DNA of 64,000 nt from Streptomyces sp. P3 (GTDB lineage Bacteria > Actinomycetota > Actinomycetes > Streptomycetales > Streptomycetaceae), in the NCBI RefSeq assembly GCF_003032475.1, contig NZ_CP028369.1, positions 1,054,001 to 1,118,000 on the forward strand, read 5' to 3'. Below the pieces are notes generated by a model, which worked only from the letters and a program-made list of their open reading frames with translations, searched no databases and was not told the origin of the DNA. The position numbers and the translations under genes were made by a program. Below are positions 17,550-26,265 of this stretch, one piece after another (within the stretch, counting starts at the first letter, position 1; the number at the start of each line of letters is the position of its first letter).

Positions 17550-18374
17550 GTGAACGCATCTCTTCTCCCGGACGACATCCAGGGCGACCCGCACGCCGCC
17601 GCCGACGCCGCCGCCGCGCGCCTGCGCGAACTGACCGGCGCCGAGACCCACGACGTCGCCCTCGTGATGGGCTCCGGCTGGGCGCCCGCCGTGGACGCCC
17701 TGGGCGCCGCCGACGCCGAGTTCCAGGTCACCGACCTTCCCGGGTTCCCGCCGCCCGCGGTGGAGGGGCACGGCGGCAAGGTCCGCTCGTACCGGATCGG
17801 CGAGAAGCGGGCGCTGGTGTTCCTCGGCCGCACCCACTACTACGAGGGCCGTGGCGTCGCCGCCGTCGCCCACGGCGTGCGCACCGCGGTGGCGTCCGGC
17901 TGCAAGACGATCGTGCTGACCAACGGCTGCGGCGGTCTGCGCGAGGGCATGCGTCCCGGTCAGCCGGTGCTGATCAGCGACCACCTCAACCTGACGGCGA
18001 CCTCGCCGATCATCGGCGCGAACTTCGTCGACCTGACGGACCTCTACTCGCCGCGGCTGCGCGCCCTGTGCAAGGAGATCGACCCCACCCTCGAGGAGGG
18101 CGTCTACGCGCAGTTCCCGGGTCCGCACTACGAGACGCCGGCCGAGATCCGCATGGCGCGGACCATCGGTGCGGACCTGGTGGGCATGTCCACCGTGCTG
18201 GAGGCCATCGCGGCGCGCGAGGCGGGCGCCGAGGTGCTCGGCATCTCCCTGGTGACCAACCTCGCCGCAGGCATGACGGGCGAGCCGTTGAACCACGAGG
18301 AGGTCCTCCAGGCCGGCCGGGACAGCGCGACGCGCATGGGGTCGTTGCTGGCCCGGGTGCTCGGCCGGCTCTGA
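17550..18374 (+). CDS. deoD: Purine nucleoside phosphorylase
   Basis: A 274-residue trimeric-type purine nucleoside phosphorylase, splitting inosine, guanosine and their deoxy forms with phosphate into base and (deoxy)ribose-1-phosphate. Recognisable segments are [11 protein letters not shown] (phosphate loop), [23 protein letters not shown] and [29 protein letters not shown] 17550 is chosen because the -10 TACGCT lies seven bases upstream, giving a leaderless start; an upstream frame would run through the operator. The mycobacterial orthologue (Rv3307) is called deoD or punA. It is followed by pmmB, the mutase for its product. Confidence 0.92.
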   Translation: MNASLLPDDIQGDPHAAADAAAARLRELTGAETHDVALVMGSGWAPAVDALGAADAEFQVTDLPGFPPPAVEGHGGKVRSYRIGEKRALVFLGRTHYYEGRGVAAVAHGVRTAVASGCKTIVLTNGCGGLREGMRPGQPVLISDHLNLTATSPIIGANFVDLTDLYSPRLRALCKEIDPTLEEGVYAQFPGPHYETPAEIRMARTIGADLVGMSTVLEAIAAREAGAEVLGISLVTNLAAGMTGEPLNHEEVLQAGRDSATRMGSLLARVLGRL

Positions 18375-18526
18375 GCGCTCCGCCGGGGGCGGCCGTCCCC
18401 GGTCCCCAAGGCTCAGGACGGGCCTCGTTCTCGCACTTCCCCGGAGGGGAACCCCAGTCGGGCCGGCCGGATCCGGCCCGCGCTGGTAGACAAGCCGCGT
18501 CCACACACAACCGGAGGGTGACCCCC

Positions 18527-20158
18527 GTGCACGACGATCTCCTCGCCCGCGCCCAGGCCTGGCTCGCGGAGGATCCCGACCCCGAGACCCGCGCCGAGCT
18601 GGCCAAGCTCATCGAGGCCGGGGACGTCACCGAGCTCGCCGACCGCTTCGCCGGCACCCTCCGGTTCGGGACCGCCGGCCTGCGCGGCGAGCTGGGCGCC
18701 GGGCCCATGCGGATGAACCGGTCCCTGGTGATCCGCGCAGCGGCCGGTCTCGCCGCCTACCTCACGAAGAACGGCCAGGCCGGCGGCACCGTCGTCATCG
18801 GCTACGACGCCCGCCACAAGTCCGCCGACTTCGCCCGCGACACCGCGGCCGTGATGACCGGCGCGGGATTCCGGGCGGCCGTGCTCCCCCGTCCCCTGCC
18901 CACACCCGTCCTCGCCTTCGCCATAAGGCGCCTGGGCGCGGTCGCCGGGGTCGAGGTCACCGCCAGCCACAACCCGCCCCGCGACAACGGCTACAAGGTG
19001 TACCTGGGCGACGGCTCGCAGATCGTGCCGCCCGCCGACGCGGGGATCGCGGCGGAGATCGACGCGATCGTCTCGCTGGACGACGTCCCCCGTCCGGAGG
19101 ACGGCTGGCAGACGCTCGACGACGCCGTCCTCGACGCCTATCTGGCCCGCACGGACGCCGTCCTCGCCCAGGGCTCCCCGCGCACGGCCCGCACCGTCTA
19201 CACGGCGATGCACGGCGTGGGCAAGGACGTCCTGCTCGCCGCCTTCGCCCGCGCGGGCTTCCCGGAGCCGGTCCTCGTCGCCGAGCAGGCCGAGCCCGAC
19301 CCGGACTTCCCGACCGTCGCCTTCCCCAACCCGGAAGAGCCCGGCGCGATGGACCTCGCCTTCGCCGCCGCCCGCGCGACGGCCCCGGACCTGATCATCG
19401 CCAACGACCCGGACGCCGACCGCTGCGCGGTGGCCGTCCCGCACGACGGCGACTGGCGCATGCTGCGCGGCGACGAGGTCGGCTCACTGCTCGGCGCGCA
19501 TCTCGTCCGGCGCGGCGCGCGGGGCACGTTCGCCGAGTCGATCGTCTCCTCCTCCCTCCTCGGCCGCATCGCCGAGAAGGCGGGCCTGCCCTACGAGGAG
19601 ACCCTCACCGGCTTCAAGTGGATCGCCCGCGTGGACGGCCTGCGCTACGGCTACGAGGAGGCCCTCGGCTACTGCGTCGACCCTGAGGGCGTCCGGGACA
19701 AGGACGGCATCACCGCCGCCCTGCTCGTCACGGAACTGGCCTCGGAGCTCAAGGAGCAGGGCCGCAGCCTCCTGGACCTGCTGGACGACCTCGCCGTGGA
19801 GCACGGTCTGCACGCCACCGACCAGCTCTCGGTCCGGGTGCAGGACCTCGCCGTCATCGCCCGCGCGATGGACCGGCTGCGCGCGCAGCCCCCGGCCTCC
19901 CTCGCGGGCCTGGCCGTGACCGCGGCCGAGGACCTCACCCGGGGCACGGACCGGCTGCCCCCCACCGACGGCCTGCGCTACACGCTCGACGGCGCCAGGA
20001 TCGTCGTCCGGCCCAGCGGCACCGAGCCGAAGCTGAAGTGCTATCTGGAAGTCGTCGTCCCGGTCGCCGCCCACGCCGACCTGCCGGCCGCCCGCACCAG
20101 GGCGACCGCACTCCTGACGGACCTCAAGCGGGACCTGTCGGCGGCAGCGGGCATCTGA
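18527..20158 (+). CDS. pmmB: Phosphohexomutase-family enzyme, probable phosphopentomutase
   Basis: A 543-residue alpha-D-phosphohexomutase. The active-site serine loop is EVTASHNPPRDNGYKVY, the metal loop is NDPDADRCAVAV, the sugar loop follows GEEALGYCV and the phosphate loop is RPSGTEPKLKCY; all four domains are present. It interconverts sugar-1- and sugar-6/5-phosphates. Annotated relatives are called phosphomannomutase, but there is no deoB-type phosphopentomutase here, while deoD, deoA and deoC surround it. I infer that it converts (deoxy)ribose-1-phosphate to the 5-phosphate. The GTG at 18527 follows GGAGGG; GTG 18518 overlaps that site and is less likely. Confidence 0.85.
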   Translation: MHDDLLARAQAWLAEDPDPETRAELAKLIEAGDVTELADRFAGTLRFGTAGLRGELGAGPMRMNRSLVIRAAAGLAAYLTKNGQAGGTVVIGYDARHKSADFARDTAAVMTGAGFRAAVLPRPLPTPVLAFAIRRLGAVAGVEVTASHNPPRDNGYKVYLGDGSQIVPPADAGIAAEIDAIVSLDDVPRPEDGWQTLDDAVLDAYLARTDAVLAQGSPRTARTVYTAMHGVGKDVLLAAFARAGFPEPVLVAEQAEPDPDFPTVAFPNPEEPGAMDLAFAAARATAPDLIIANDPDADRCAVAVPHDGDWRMLRGDEVGSLLGAHLVRRGARGTFAESIVSSSLLGRIAEKAGLPYEETLTGFKWIARVDGLRYGYEEALGYCVDPEGVRDKDGITAALLVTELASELKEQGRSLLDLLDDLAVEHGLHATDQLSVRVQDLAVIARAMDRLRAQPPASLAGLAVTAAEDLTRGTDRLPPTDGLRYTLDGARIVVRPSGTEPKLKCYLEVVVPVAAHADLPAARTRATALLTDLKRDLSAAAGI

Positions 20159-20434
20159 CCGCCCGGGCGCGGCGGGCGGACGACGGAGAGCGGCGGGCGG
20201 CGGGCGGCGCGGACCGGACGGCGGGCGGCGCACCGCCGACGTCCCCTTGGGGAGGCACCGCCGACGCCCGCCCGGCAGGCCTCACCGCAGCGGCCCGGAG
20301 GCCCGGCACCCACACCGGCCCCGGCCCCGGCCTCGGCCTTCCGGCGCTGTTCGGACCCGGGCGCAGACGCGGCCCTCGGTCGTGGCCACCGCCCGACCTG
20401 CCGCACGTCGCGTTCGCGGGCCGCCGGCCGGACC

Positions 20435-21271
20435 TCAGCCCACGGCCAGCAGGATCCCCAGCACCACGGCCCCCGCCGCGGCCGGGCCCAGGATCTCCCA
20501 GGCCCACCGCACGGACACCTCGCCCTGCGCGCTCTCCTCCTGCTGCCGCGCCTCCCACACCTCGCGCAGCTCGTCCACGTCCCGGTCGCCGCGGGCCCGC
20601 TGAGGACCGTCCGCGGCCGTCGCGCCGGCCCCGCCGAGGCGGCTGCTCTTCCCCCGGGCGGCCCGCTTGCGCGCCCGCAGCGAGACGGGAATGGACCACA
20701 GCTGGAACTTCTTCCCCGACACGGCGATCGCCTCGTTGGAGTAGCCGGACCGCAGTGTGGCGACCTGGCCCCAGGGCAGCACGATCAACCGGAACGGGTT
20801 GCGCACCCGCAGCCGGTCCGGGCCCGCGTACACGGCGGGCCGCAGCGTGAAGGCGATGATCAGCGGCACGACGAGGATCAGCGTCGCGAGCGCCAGCCAG
20901 GGCGTGCGCCCCTCACCCGAGACGATCGCGTCGACGCCGAGCCAGGCGGCCAGCCCGAGCAGCGCCGCACCACTGGCGACGCCCGCGGACGACCGGTAGA
21001 CCCGGTCCTTCGTCACGGGTTCCGGTGGCTCCTGGTACCCCGGAGCCGCCGGAGAACCCGGGTCCGCCGGGGAGTCCGCGCCGGCCTGGGAACCCGAAGC
21101 GGACAGGGAACCCGGGTCGGCCCGAGAACCAGGGTCCGCCGGGGAGCCCGGGGATCCGGAGAGCCCGGGAGTCCCCGCGGGCCCCGTGGTGCCCGCGGGC
21201 CGTTCGGGCTCCGGGGCGCCCGCGGGTTTCGCGGGCCGTGGCTCTGGTGACTGGTCTTCCGGGCTCGTCAT
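20435..21271 (-). CDS. PH-like domain membrane protein with Gly/Pro-rich N-terminus
   Basis: A 278-residue protein. The first 90 residues are low-complexity Pro/Gly/Ser with collagen-like GSPADPGS repeats. Two adjacent membrane helices (about 104-145) are followed by a bacterial PH-like domain (YAGPDRLRVRNPFRLIVLPWGQVATLRSGYSNEAIAV, residues about 147-185), a linker with coiled charge clusters, and a last C-terminal membrane helix. PH-like membrane proteins of this type are common in actinobacteria and poorly understood. CACAAT lies seven bases before the ATG, suggesting a leaderless mRNA. It is divergent from deoC. Confidence 0.7.
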   Translation of the reverse strand: MTSPEDQSPEPRPAKPAGAPEPERPAGTTGPAGTPGLSGSPGSPADPGSRADPGSLSASGSQAGADSPADPGSPAAPGYQEPPEPVTKDRVYRSSAGVASGAALLGLAAWLGVDAIVSGEGRTPWLALATLILVVPLIIAFTLRPAVYAGPDRLRVRNPFRLIVLPWGQVATLRSGYSNEAIAVSGKKFQLWSIPVSLRARKRAARGKSSRLGGAGATAADGPQRARGDRDVDELREVWEARQQEESAQGEVSVRWAWEILGPAAAGAVVLGILLAVG

Positions 21272-21353
21272 GGCCCCGATTGTGCCCGAAGCCCGCGATC
21301 CGCTCATACGCGGTGCCCCGGCGTGCGACGAGCGCCCGAACGACTTCCGGGGG

Positions 21354-21388
21354 TGTACACCCGCTACGCGCGTAGATATGCTCGTCTG
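21354..21388 (+). promoter_or_regulatory. deoC promoter with embedded operator CTACGCGCGTAG
   Basis: TGTACA (21354-21359) and TATGCT (21377-21382) are spaced by 17 bp. The perfect palindrome CTACGCGCGTAG at 21364-21375 fills the spacer, an ideal repressor position. The GTG at 21389 begins six bases after the -10, so the transcript is probably leaderless. Confidence 0.75.
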
Positions 21389-22357
21389 GTGACCATGCCC
21401 ACCAATGCACCCACCGCAGCCCCGGCGCTCACCGACGTGACCGCGTCCGACGCCGCGTTGCGCCGCTTCCTCCACGGGCTGCCCGGCGTCGACGCGGTCG
21501 GCCTGGAGGCGCGCGCCGCCACGCTCGGCACCCGTTCCATCAAGACGACCGCCAAGGCGTACGCCATCGACCTCGCCATCTCGATGGTCGACCTGACGAC
21601 GCTGGAAGGCGCGGACACCCCGGGCAAGGTCCGGGCGCTCGGCGCGAAGGCGGTCCGTCCCGACCCGACCGACCGGACGGCCCCCGCCACGGCCGCGGTC
21701 TGCGTCTATCCCGACATGGTGGCCGTCGCCAAGGAGGCCGTCGCGGGCTCCGACGTGAAGGTCGCCTCGGTCGCCACCGCCTTCCCGGCCGGCCGCGCCG
21801 CCCTGGACGTGAAGCTGGCCGACGTCCGTGACGCGGTCGCCGCCGGCGCCGACGAGGTCGACATGGTCATCGACCGCGGGGCGTTCCTGGCCGGCCGGTA
21901 CATGAAGGTGTACGACGAGATCGTCGCCGTCCGCGAGACCTGCGGCACGGCCGCCCGTCTCAAGGTCATCTTCGAGACCGGCGAGCTGTCGACGTACGAC
22001 AACATCCGGCGGGCTAGCTGGCTCGGCATGCTGGCCGGGGCGGACTTCATCAAGACGTCCACCGGCAAGGTCGCCGTCAACGCCACCCCCGCCAACACCC
22101 TGCTCATGCTGGAAGCCGTCCGCGACTTCCGCGCCCAGACCGGCGTCCAGGTCGGTGTGAAGCCCGCCGGCGGCATCCGCACCAGCAAGGACGCGATCAA
22201 GTTCCTGGTCCTGGTCAACGAGACCGCGGGCGAGGACTGGCTGGACAACCACTGGTTCCGCTTCGGCGCCTCCTCGCTCCTGAACGATCTGCTGATGCAG
22301 CGTCAGAAGCTGGCCACCGGCCGCTACTCCGGCCCCGACTACGTGACGGTGGACTGA
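21389..22357 (+). CDS. deoC: Deoxyribose-phosphate aldolase
   Basis: A 322-residue class I aldolase that cleaves 2-deoxyribose-5-phosphate into glyceraldehyde-3-phosphate and acetaldehyde, the last step of deoxynucleoside degradation. The Schiff-base lysine is in ADFIKTSTGK, the second essential lysine in VGVKPAGGIRT, and DEVDMVIDRGAFL is the conserved Asp region. The protein is longer than E. coli DeoC, with an N-terminal extension typical of actinobacterial forms. GTG 21389 is selected from the promoter; ATG 21395 is two codons later. It is followed after five bases by an aldehyde dehydrogenase. Confidence 0.93.
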   Translation: MTMPTNAPTAAPALTDVTASDAALRRFLHGLPGVDAVGLEARAATLGTRSIKTTAKAYAIDLAISMVDLTTLEGADTPGKVRALGAKAVRPDPTDRTAPATAAVCVYPDMVAVAKEAVAGSDVKVASVATAFPAGRAALDVKLADVRDAVAAGADEVDMVIDRGAFLAGRYMKVYDEIVAVRETCGTAARLKVIFETGELSTYDNIRRASWLGMLAGADFIKTSTGKVAVNATPANTLLMLEAVRDFRAQTGVQVGVKPAGGIRTSKDAIKFLVLVNETAGEDWLDNHWFRFGASSLLNDLLMQRQKLATGRYSGPDYVTVD

Positions 22358-22362
22358 TCACC

Positions 22363-23799
22363 ATGGCTTCCGCATTCGAGTACGCACCGGCGCCCGAGTC
22401 CCGCTCGGTCGTCGACATCGCCCCCTCCTACGGCCTGTTCATCGACGGCGAGTTCACCGAGGCCGCCGACGGCAGGGTCTTCAAGACCGTTTCGCCGTCC
22501 ACCGAGGAGGTCCTCTCCGAGATCGCCCAGGCAGGCGAGGCGGACGTGGACCGTGCCGTGAAGGCCGCCCGCAGGGCCTTCGGCACCTGGTCCGCGCTCC
22601 CCGGCGCCGAGCGGGCGAAGTACCTGTTCCGCATCGCCCGGATCATCCAGGAGCGCAGCCGCGAGTTGGCCGTCCTGGAGACGCTGGACAACGGCAAGCC
22701 GATCCGGGAGACGCGCGACGCCGACCTGCCGCTGGTCGCCGCGCACTTCTTCTACTACGCGGGCTGGGCGGACAAGCTCGACCACGCCGGGTTCGGGTCC
22801 GCGCCGAAGCCGCTGGGCGTGGCCGGACAGGTCATCCCCTGGAACTTCCCCCTGCTGATGCTGGCATGGAAGATCGCCCCGGCGCTCGCCACCGGCAACA
22901 CGGTCGTCCTGAAGCCGGCCGAGACCACACCGCTGTCCGCCCTGTTCTTCGCGGACGTCTGCCGTCAGGCCGGTCTGCCCAGGGGCGTCGTCAACATCCT
23001 GCCCGGGTACGGCGACACGGGGGCGGCGCTCGTCGCCCACCCCGACGTGAACAAAGTGGCCTTCACCGGTTCCACGGCCGTCGGCAAGGCGATCGCGAAG
23101 ACCGTCGCGGGCACCCGTAAGAAGCTCACGCTGGAGCTGGGCGGCAAGGGCGCCAACATCGTCTTCGACGACGCGCCGATCGACCAGGCCGTCGAGGGCA
23201 TCGTCAACGGCATCTTCTTCAACCAGGGCCAGGTCTGCTGCGCGGGCTCCCGTCTCCTCGTCCAGGAGTCGATCCAGGAGGAGCTGCTCGATTCCCTCAA
23301 GCGCCGGCTGTCGACGCTGCGCCTCGGCGATCCGCTGGACAAGAACACGGACATCGGCGCGATCAACTCCGAGGAGCAGCTGACCCGCATCACCTCGCTC
23401 GTCGAGCAGGGCGAGGCGGAGGGCGCGGAGCGCTGGTCCCCGGCCTGTGAGCTGCCGGACGCGGGTTACTGGTTCGCTCCGACGCTCTTCACGAACGTCA
23501 CCCAGGCCCACACCGTGGCCCGGGACGAGATCTTCGGCCCGGTCCTGTCGGTCCTCACCTTCCGCACTCCGGACGAGGCCGTCGCCAAGGCCAACAACAC
23601 GCCGTACGGCCTGTCGGCGGGCGTCTGGACGGAGAAGGGCTCCCGCATCCTCGCGGTGGCGAACAAGCTCCGGGCCGGCGTCGTCTGGTCCAACACGTTC
23701 AACAAGTTCGACCCGACCTCGCCGTTCGGCGGGTACAAGGAGTCGGGCTTCGGCCGCGAGGGCGGCCGCCACGGCCTGGAGGCGTACCTCGATGTCTGA
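22363..23799 (+). CDS. NAD(P)-dependent aldehyde dehydrogenase
   Basis: A 478-residue full-length aldehyde dehydrogenase. The Rossmann region contains IPWNFPLLML and FTGSTAVGKAI, the general-base glutamate is in LELGGKGANIVF and the catalytic cysteine is in NQGQVCCAGSR (two adjacent cysteines), followed by EIFGPVL. It lies five bases after deoC, so it probably oxidises the acetaldehyde released by DeoC to acetate; this is inference from position. Its last codons overlap the start of a second, degenerate ALDH gene by eight bases. Confidence 0.9.
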   Translation: MASAFEYAPAPESRSVVDIAPSYGLFIDGEFTEAADGRVFKTVSPSTEEVLSEIAQAGEADVDRAVKAARRAFGTWSALPGAERAKYLFRIARIIQERSRELAVLETLDNGKPIRETRDADLPLVAAHFFYYAGWADKLDHAGFGSAPKPLGVAGQVIPWNFPLLMLAWKIAPALATGNTVVLKPAETTPLSALFFADVCRQAGLPRGVVNILPGYGDTGAALVAHPDVNKVAFTGSTAVGKAIAKTVAGTRKKLTLELGGKGANIVFDDAPIDQAVEGIVNGIFFNQGQVCCAGSRLLVQESIQEELLDSLKRRLSTLRLGDPLDKNTDIGAINSEEQLTRITSLVEQGEAEGAERWSPACELPDAGYWFAPTLFTNVTQAHTVARDEIFGPVLSVLTFRTPDEAVAKANNTPYGLSAGVWTEKGSRILAVANKLRAGVVWSNTFNKFDPTSPFGGYKESGFGREGGRHGLEAYLDV

Positions 23800-24703
23800 C
23801 AAGTCCGAGAAGACCGAGCAGCCGCGTCTGAGCGTCTTCAAGACCTACAAGCTGTACGTCGGCGGGAAGTTCCCGCGTTCGGAGAGCGGCCGGGTGTACG
23901 AGGTGACCGACGCACAGGGCAGGTGGCTGGCCAACGCGCCGCAGTCGTCCCGCAAGGACGCGCGTGACGCGGTGGTCGCCGCGCGCAAGGCGTTCGGCGG
24001 CTGGGCCGGGGCCACGGCGTACAACCGCGGCCAGATCCTCTACCGCGTCGCGGAGATGCTGGAGGGGCGCCGGGGGCAGTTCGCCCGCGAGGTCGCCGAC
24101 GCCGAGGGCCTGTCGAAGTCCCGGGCGGCCGCGGCGGTGGACGCGACGATCGACCGCTGGGTCTGGTACGCGGGCTGGACCGACAAGATCGCCCAGGTGG
24201 TGGGCGGCGGGAACCCGGTCGCGGGTCCGTACTTCAACCTCTCCTCGCCGGAACCGACGGGCGTCGTGACCGTCCTGGCACCGCAGGACTCGTCCTTCCT
24301 GGGCCTGGTCTCGGTCGTCGCCCCGGTGATCGCCACCGGCAACACGGCCGTGGTGATCGCGAGCGAGCGGTCGCCGCTGCCGGCGCTGTCGCTCGGCGAG
24401 GTGCTCGCCACCTCCGACCTGCCCGGCGGCGTCGTCAACGTCCTCTCCGGCCGCACGGCGGAGATCGCGGCGCCCCTGGCGTCCCACCAGGACGTCAACG
24501 CGATCGACCTGGCGGGTGCCGACGAGGCGCTGGCGAAGGAGCTGGAGATCGCCGCGGCCGACAACCTCAAGCGCGTTCTTCGTCCACAGCCTGTGGACGA
24601 CTGGGCGGCGACTCCCGGCATCGACCGCATGACGGCCTTCCTGGAGACCAAGACCGTCTGGCACCCGACGGGTTCGCTGGGCGCGTCCGGCTCGTCGTAC
24701 TGA
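23792..24703 (+). CDS. Degenerate aldehyde dehydrogenase-like protein
   Basis: A 303-residue protein with the N-terminal half of an ALDH only. YKLYVGGKFPRSESGRVYEV and a Rossmann-like part (TGVVTVLAPQDSSFLGLVSVVAPVIATGNTA, residues about 150-180) are visible. The LELGGK glutamate and the catalytic cysteine region are absent, and the protein stops with a short tail. It cannot be a working dehydrogenase alone. Translation is coupled to the preceding active ALDH by an 8-base overlap (ATG 23792, upstream TGA 23797-23799). The pair resembles a split form of ALDH16-type enzymes, where an active ALDH is fused to an inactive ALDH-like domain. Confidence 0.8.
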   Translation: MSDKSEKTEQPRLSVFKTYKLYVGGKFPRSESGRVYEVTDAQGRWLANAPQSSRKDARDAVVAARKAFGGWAGATAYNRGQILYRVAEMLEGRRGQFAREVADAEGLSKSRAAAAVDATIDRWVWYAGWTDKIAQVVGGGNPVAGPYFNLSSPEPTGVVTVLAPQDSSFLGLVSVVAPVIATGNTAVVIASERSPLPALSLGEVLATSDLPGGVVNVLSGRTAEIAAPLASHQDVNAIDLAGADEALAKELEIAAADNLKRVLRPQPVDDWAATPGIDRMTAFLETKTVWHPTGSLGASGSSY

Positions 24704-24709
24704 CGGCCC

Positions 24710-24778
24710 GGGGGCGTCGCGCCGACGCCCCCACGAGCGGGGCCGCGCCTCCTCTCCGTCCACAGGAGACGCGGCCCC
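24710..24778. terminator. Double hairpin terminator after the ALDH pair
   Basis: Hairpin one has 10-bp arms (24710-24719 and 24723-24732). Hairpin two pairs GGGGCCGCG (24739-24747) with CGCGGCCCC (24770-24778), with an inner CTCCT/AGGAG stem, and is followed by TTCTGTTG. It ends the deoC-ALDH operon and the convergent small-protein gene. Confidence 0.75.
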
Positions 24779-24799
24779 TTCTGTTGCCGCCGGGGGTGC

Positions 24800-25207
24800 T
24801 CAGCCGCCCAGCACCTTCGTCGCCTCGCCCAGCACGGGGACCGACCCGACCGACTGCGCCTGGGCGACCGGGGCGGTCACCATCCGGGACGTCAGGGGCT
24901 GGAAGTCGGCGAGCTGGGTCCCCACGCCGTTGTCCAGGGGGTCGACGCCGGTGCCCGCGAGGGGGTTGGGCTTGAGGCCGGAGACGGCGCCGGTGACGTA
25001 CGGCAGAGCGCCCAGCGCCCCCTGCACGCCCACCTGCTCGTCGATGGAACCGACCGAGGTGGGCCGGCTGTGCGCCACGTCGGGGACCGGTTCGCCGGTC
25101 GCCGCCGAGGCGGCCGAGGCGCCCGCGCCCAGCGCCACTCCGGCGGTCGCGAGGGCGGCGAGTGCGCGCCGGCCGGTGGAGCTGCGGGAGAAGTCGTGTC
25201 GGGCCAT
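24800..25207 (-). CDS. Small exported protein
   Basis: A 135-residue protein with a Sec signal peptide: basic RHDFSRSSTGRR, a hydrophobic stretch ALAALATAGVALGAGASAAS and probable cleavage after ASA near residue 33. The mature part has no cysteine and no known domain, with Gly/Pro/Leu-rich, loosely repeated segments. Its composition is like the exported protein at 32037-32390. The ATG at 25207 is chosen because the signal peptide begins there; a weak AAGG precedes it. Function unknown. Confidence 0.65.
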   Translation of the reverse strand: MARHDFSRSSTGRRALAALATAGVALGAGASAASAATGEPVPDVAHSRPTSVGSIDEQVGVQGALGALPYVTGAVSGLKPNPLAGTGVDPLDNGVGTQLADFQPLTSRMVTAPVAQAQSVGSVPVLGEATKVLGG

Positions 25208-25335
25208 CGTCGATGCCGCCTTCTGATGCGCAAGGTGATCAGGTCGCCACGAAGGGTAGTTGAGATGTGACGCGCGCATCAAAGCCGACCCGCGGGGTCG
25301 TTGACGGACCGGTGGATGCCTCACACTGGTTTCCC

Positions 25336-25971
25336 GTGACGCCCCCTCCGCCCATACCGACCCGAGTCGTGCTGCTCTGCGGCCCTTCCGGCTCCGGCAA
25401 GTCCCTGCTCGCGGCCCGCTCCGGCCTTCCCGTGCTGCGGCTCGACGACTTCTACAAGGAGGGCGACGACCCGACGCTGCCGTCGGTCGCCGGCAGCTCC
25501 GACATCGACTGGGACCACCCCGACTCGTGGGACGCGGACGCGGCCGTCGCCGCGATCGTGGACCTGTGCGGCACCGGGCGCACTCATGTTCCCGTCTACG
25601 ACCTCTCGCTCAGCGCGCGCACCGGCGAGGAGGCGGTCGAGATCGGGCGGACCCCGCTGTTCATCGCGGAAGGCATCTTCGCCGCCGAGATCGTCGTCCG
25701 CTGCCGGGAGCTGGGCGTCCTGGCCGACGCGCTGTGCCTGAGCCGCGGTCCGGTGAAGACCTTCCGCCGCCGCTTCCTGCGCGATCTGAAGGAGGGCCGC
25801 AAGTCGGTGCCCTTCCTCCTGCGGCGCGGCTGGCGTCTGATGCGCGCCGAACGCTCCATCGTGGCCCGGCAGACCGGGCTCGGCGCGTACGCCTGCGACC
25901 GCGACGAGGCACTGGGCCGCCTGGCCGCCGCCGCGGGCCACCGCGCCACCACCACGCAGACCGCCGTCTAG
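25336..25971 (+). CDS. Uridine kinase-like P-loop kinase
   Basis: A 211-residue P-loop kinase. GPSGSGKS is the Walker A motif, LRLDDFYK follows at the usual spacing with the catalytic Asp, DIDWDHPDSWD resembles the uridine-binding segment, and PLFIAEGIFAAE carries the Walker B-like acid. This pattern is that of uridine/cytidine kinases, which salvage pyrimidine nucleosides with ATP or GTP, and fits the nucleoside neighbourhood. The start is uncertain: GTG 25336 directly precedes the P-loop and lies eight bases after a CACACT -10-like sequence; an upstream GTG at 25267 would add 23 unconvincing residues. Confidence 0.82.
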   Translation: MTPPPPIPTRVVLLCGPSGSGKSLLAARSGLPVLRLDDFYKEGDDPTLPSVAGSSDIDWDHPDSWDADAAVAAIVDLCGTGRTHVPVYDLSLSARTGEEAVEIGRTPLFIAEGIFAAEIVVRCRELGVLADALCLSRGPVKTFRRRFLRDLKEGRKSVPFLLRRGWRLMRAERSIVARQTGLGAYACDRDEALGRLAAAAGHRATTTQTAV

Positions 25972-26265
25972 GACGTGCGTTCGTTCGGACGGCCCGGCCG
26001 AACGGGACCGCCACGGTGACCGGACCGAACCGGACCGGCACTCAGCGCGGGTGACCGCGACGAGACGCGGAAAAAGCGGGACTGGACGGACCCCCCGGCC
26101 CTCCAGCCCCGCTCCCCCGTGCTTCCCCCGTGCTTCCCCCCGTGTGGTGCTTCCCCCGTGCTTGTGCGGTGCCGCTCCCCCGTACGTCCCCCGTCGGGTC
26201 CCCCCGGCACCGCTCCCCCGTTCACCGGCTCCCCTGAGCGGAGCCGGGCCCTCCCCCGTTCACCC
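25972..26265. repeat. Low-complexity CCCCCGT repeats downstream of sigQ
   Basis: No gene is visible between the uridine kinase and sigQ ends. At least eight copies of CCCCCGT, usually within CTCCCCCGTG or TTCCCCCGTG, are spaced irregularly between about 26107 and 26266. Two more lie inside the 5' part of sigQ near 26830-26850. The array would appear as ACGGGGG in the sigQ 3' transcript. Confidence 0.6.
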
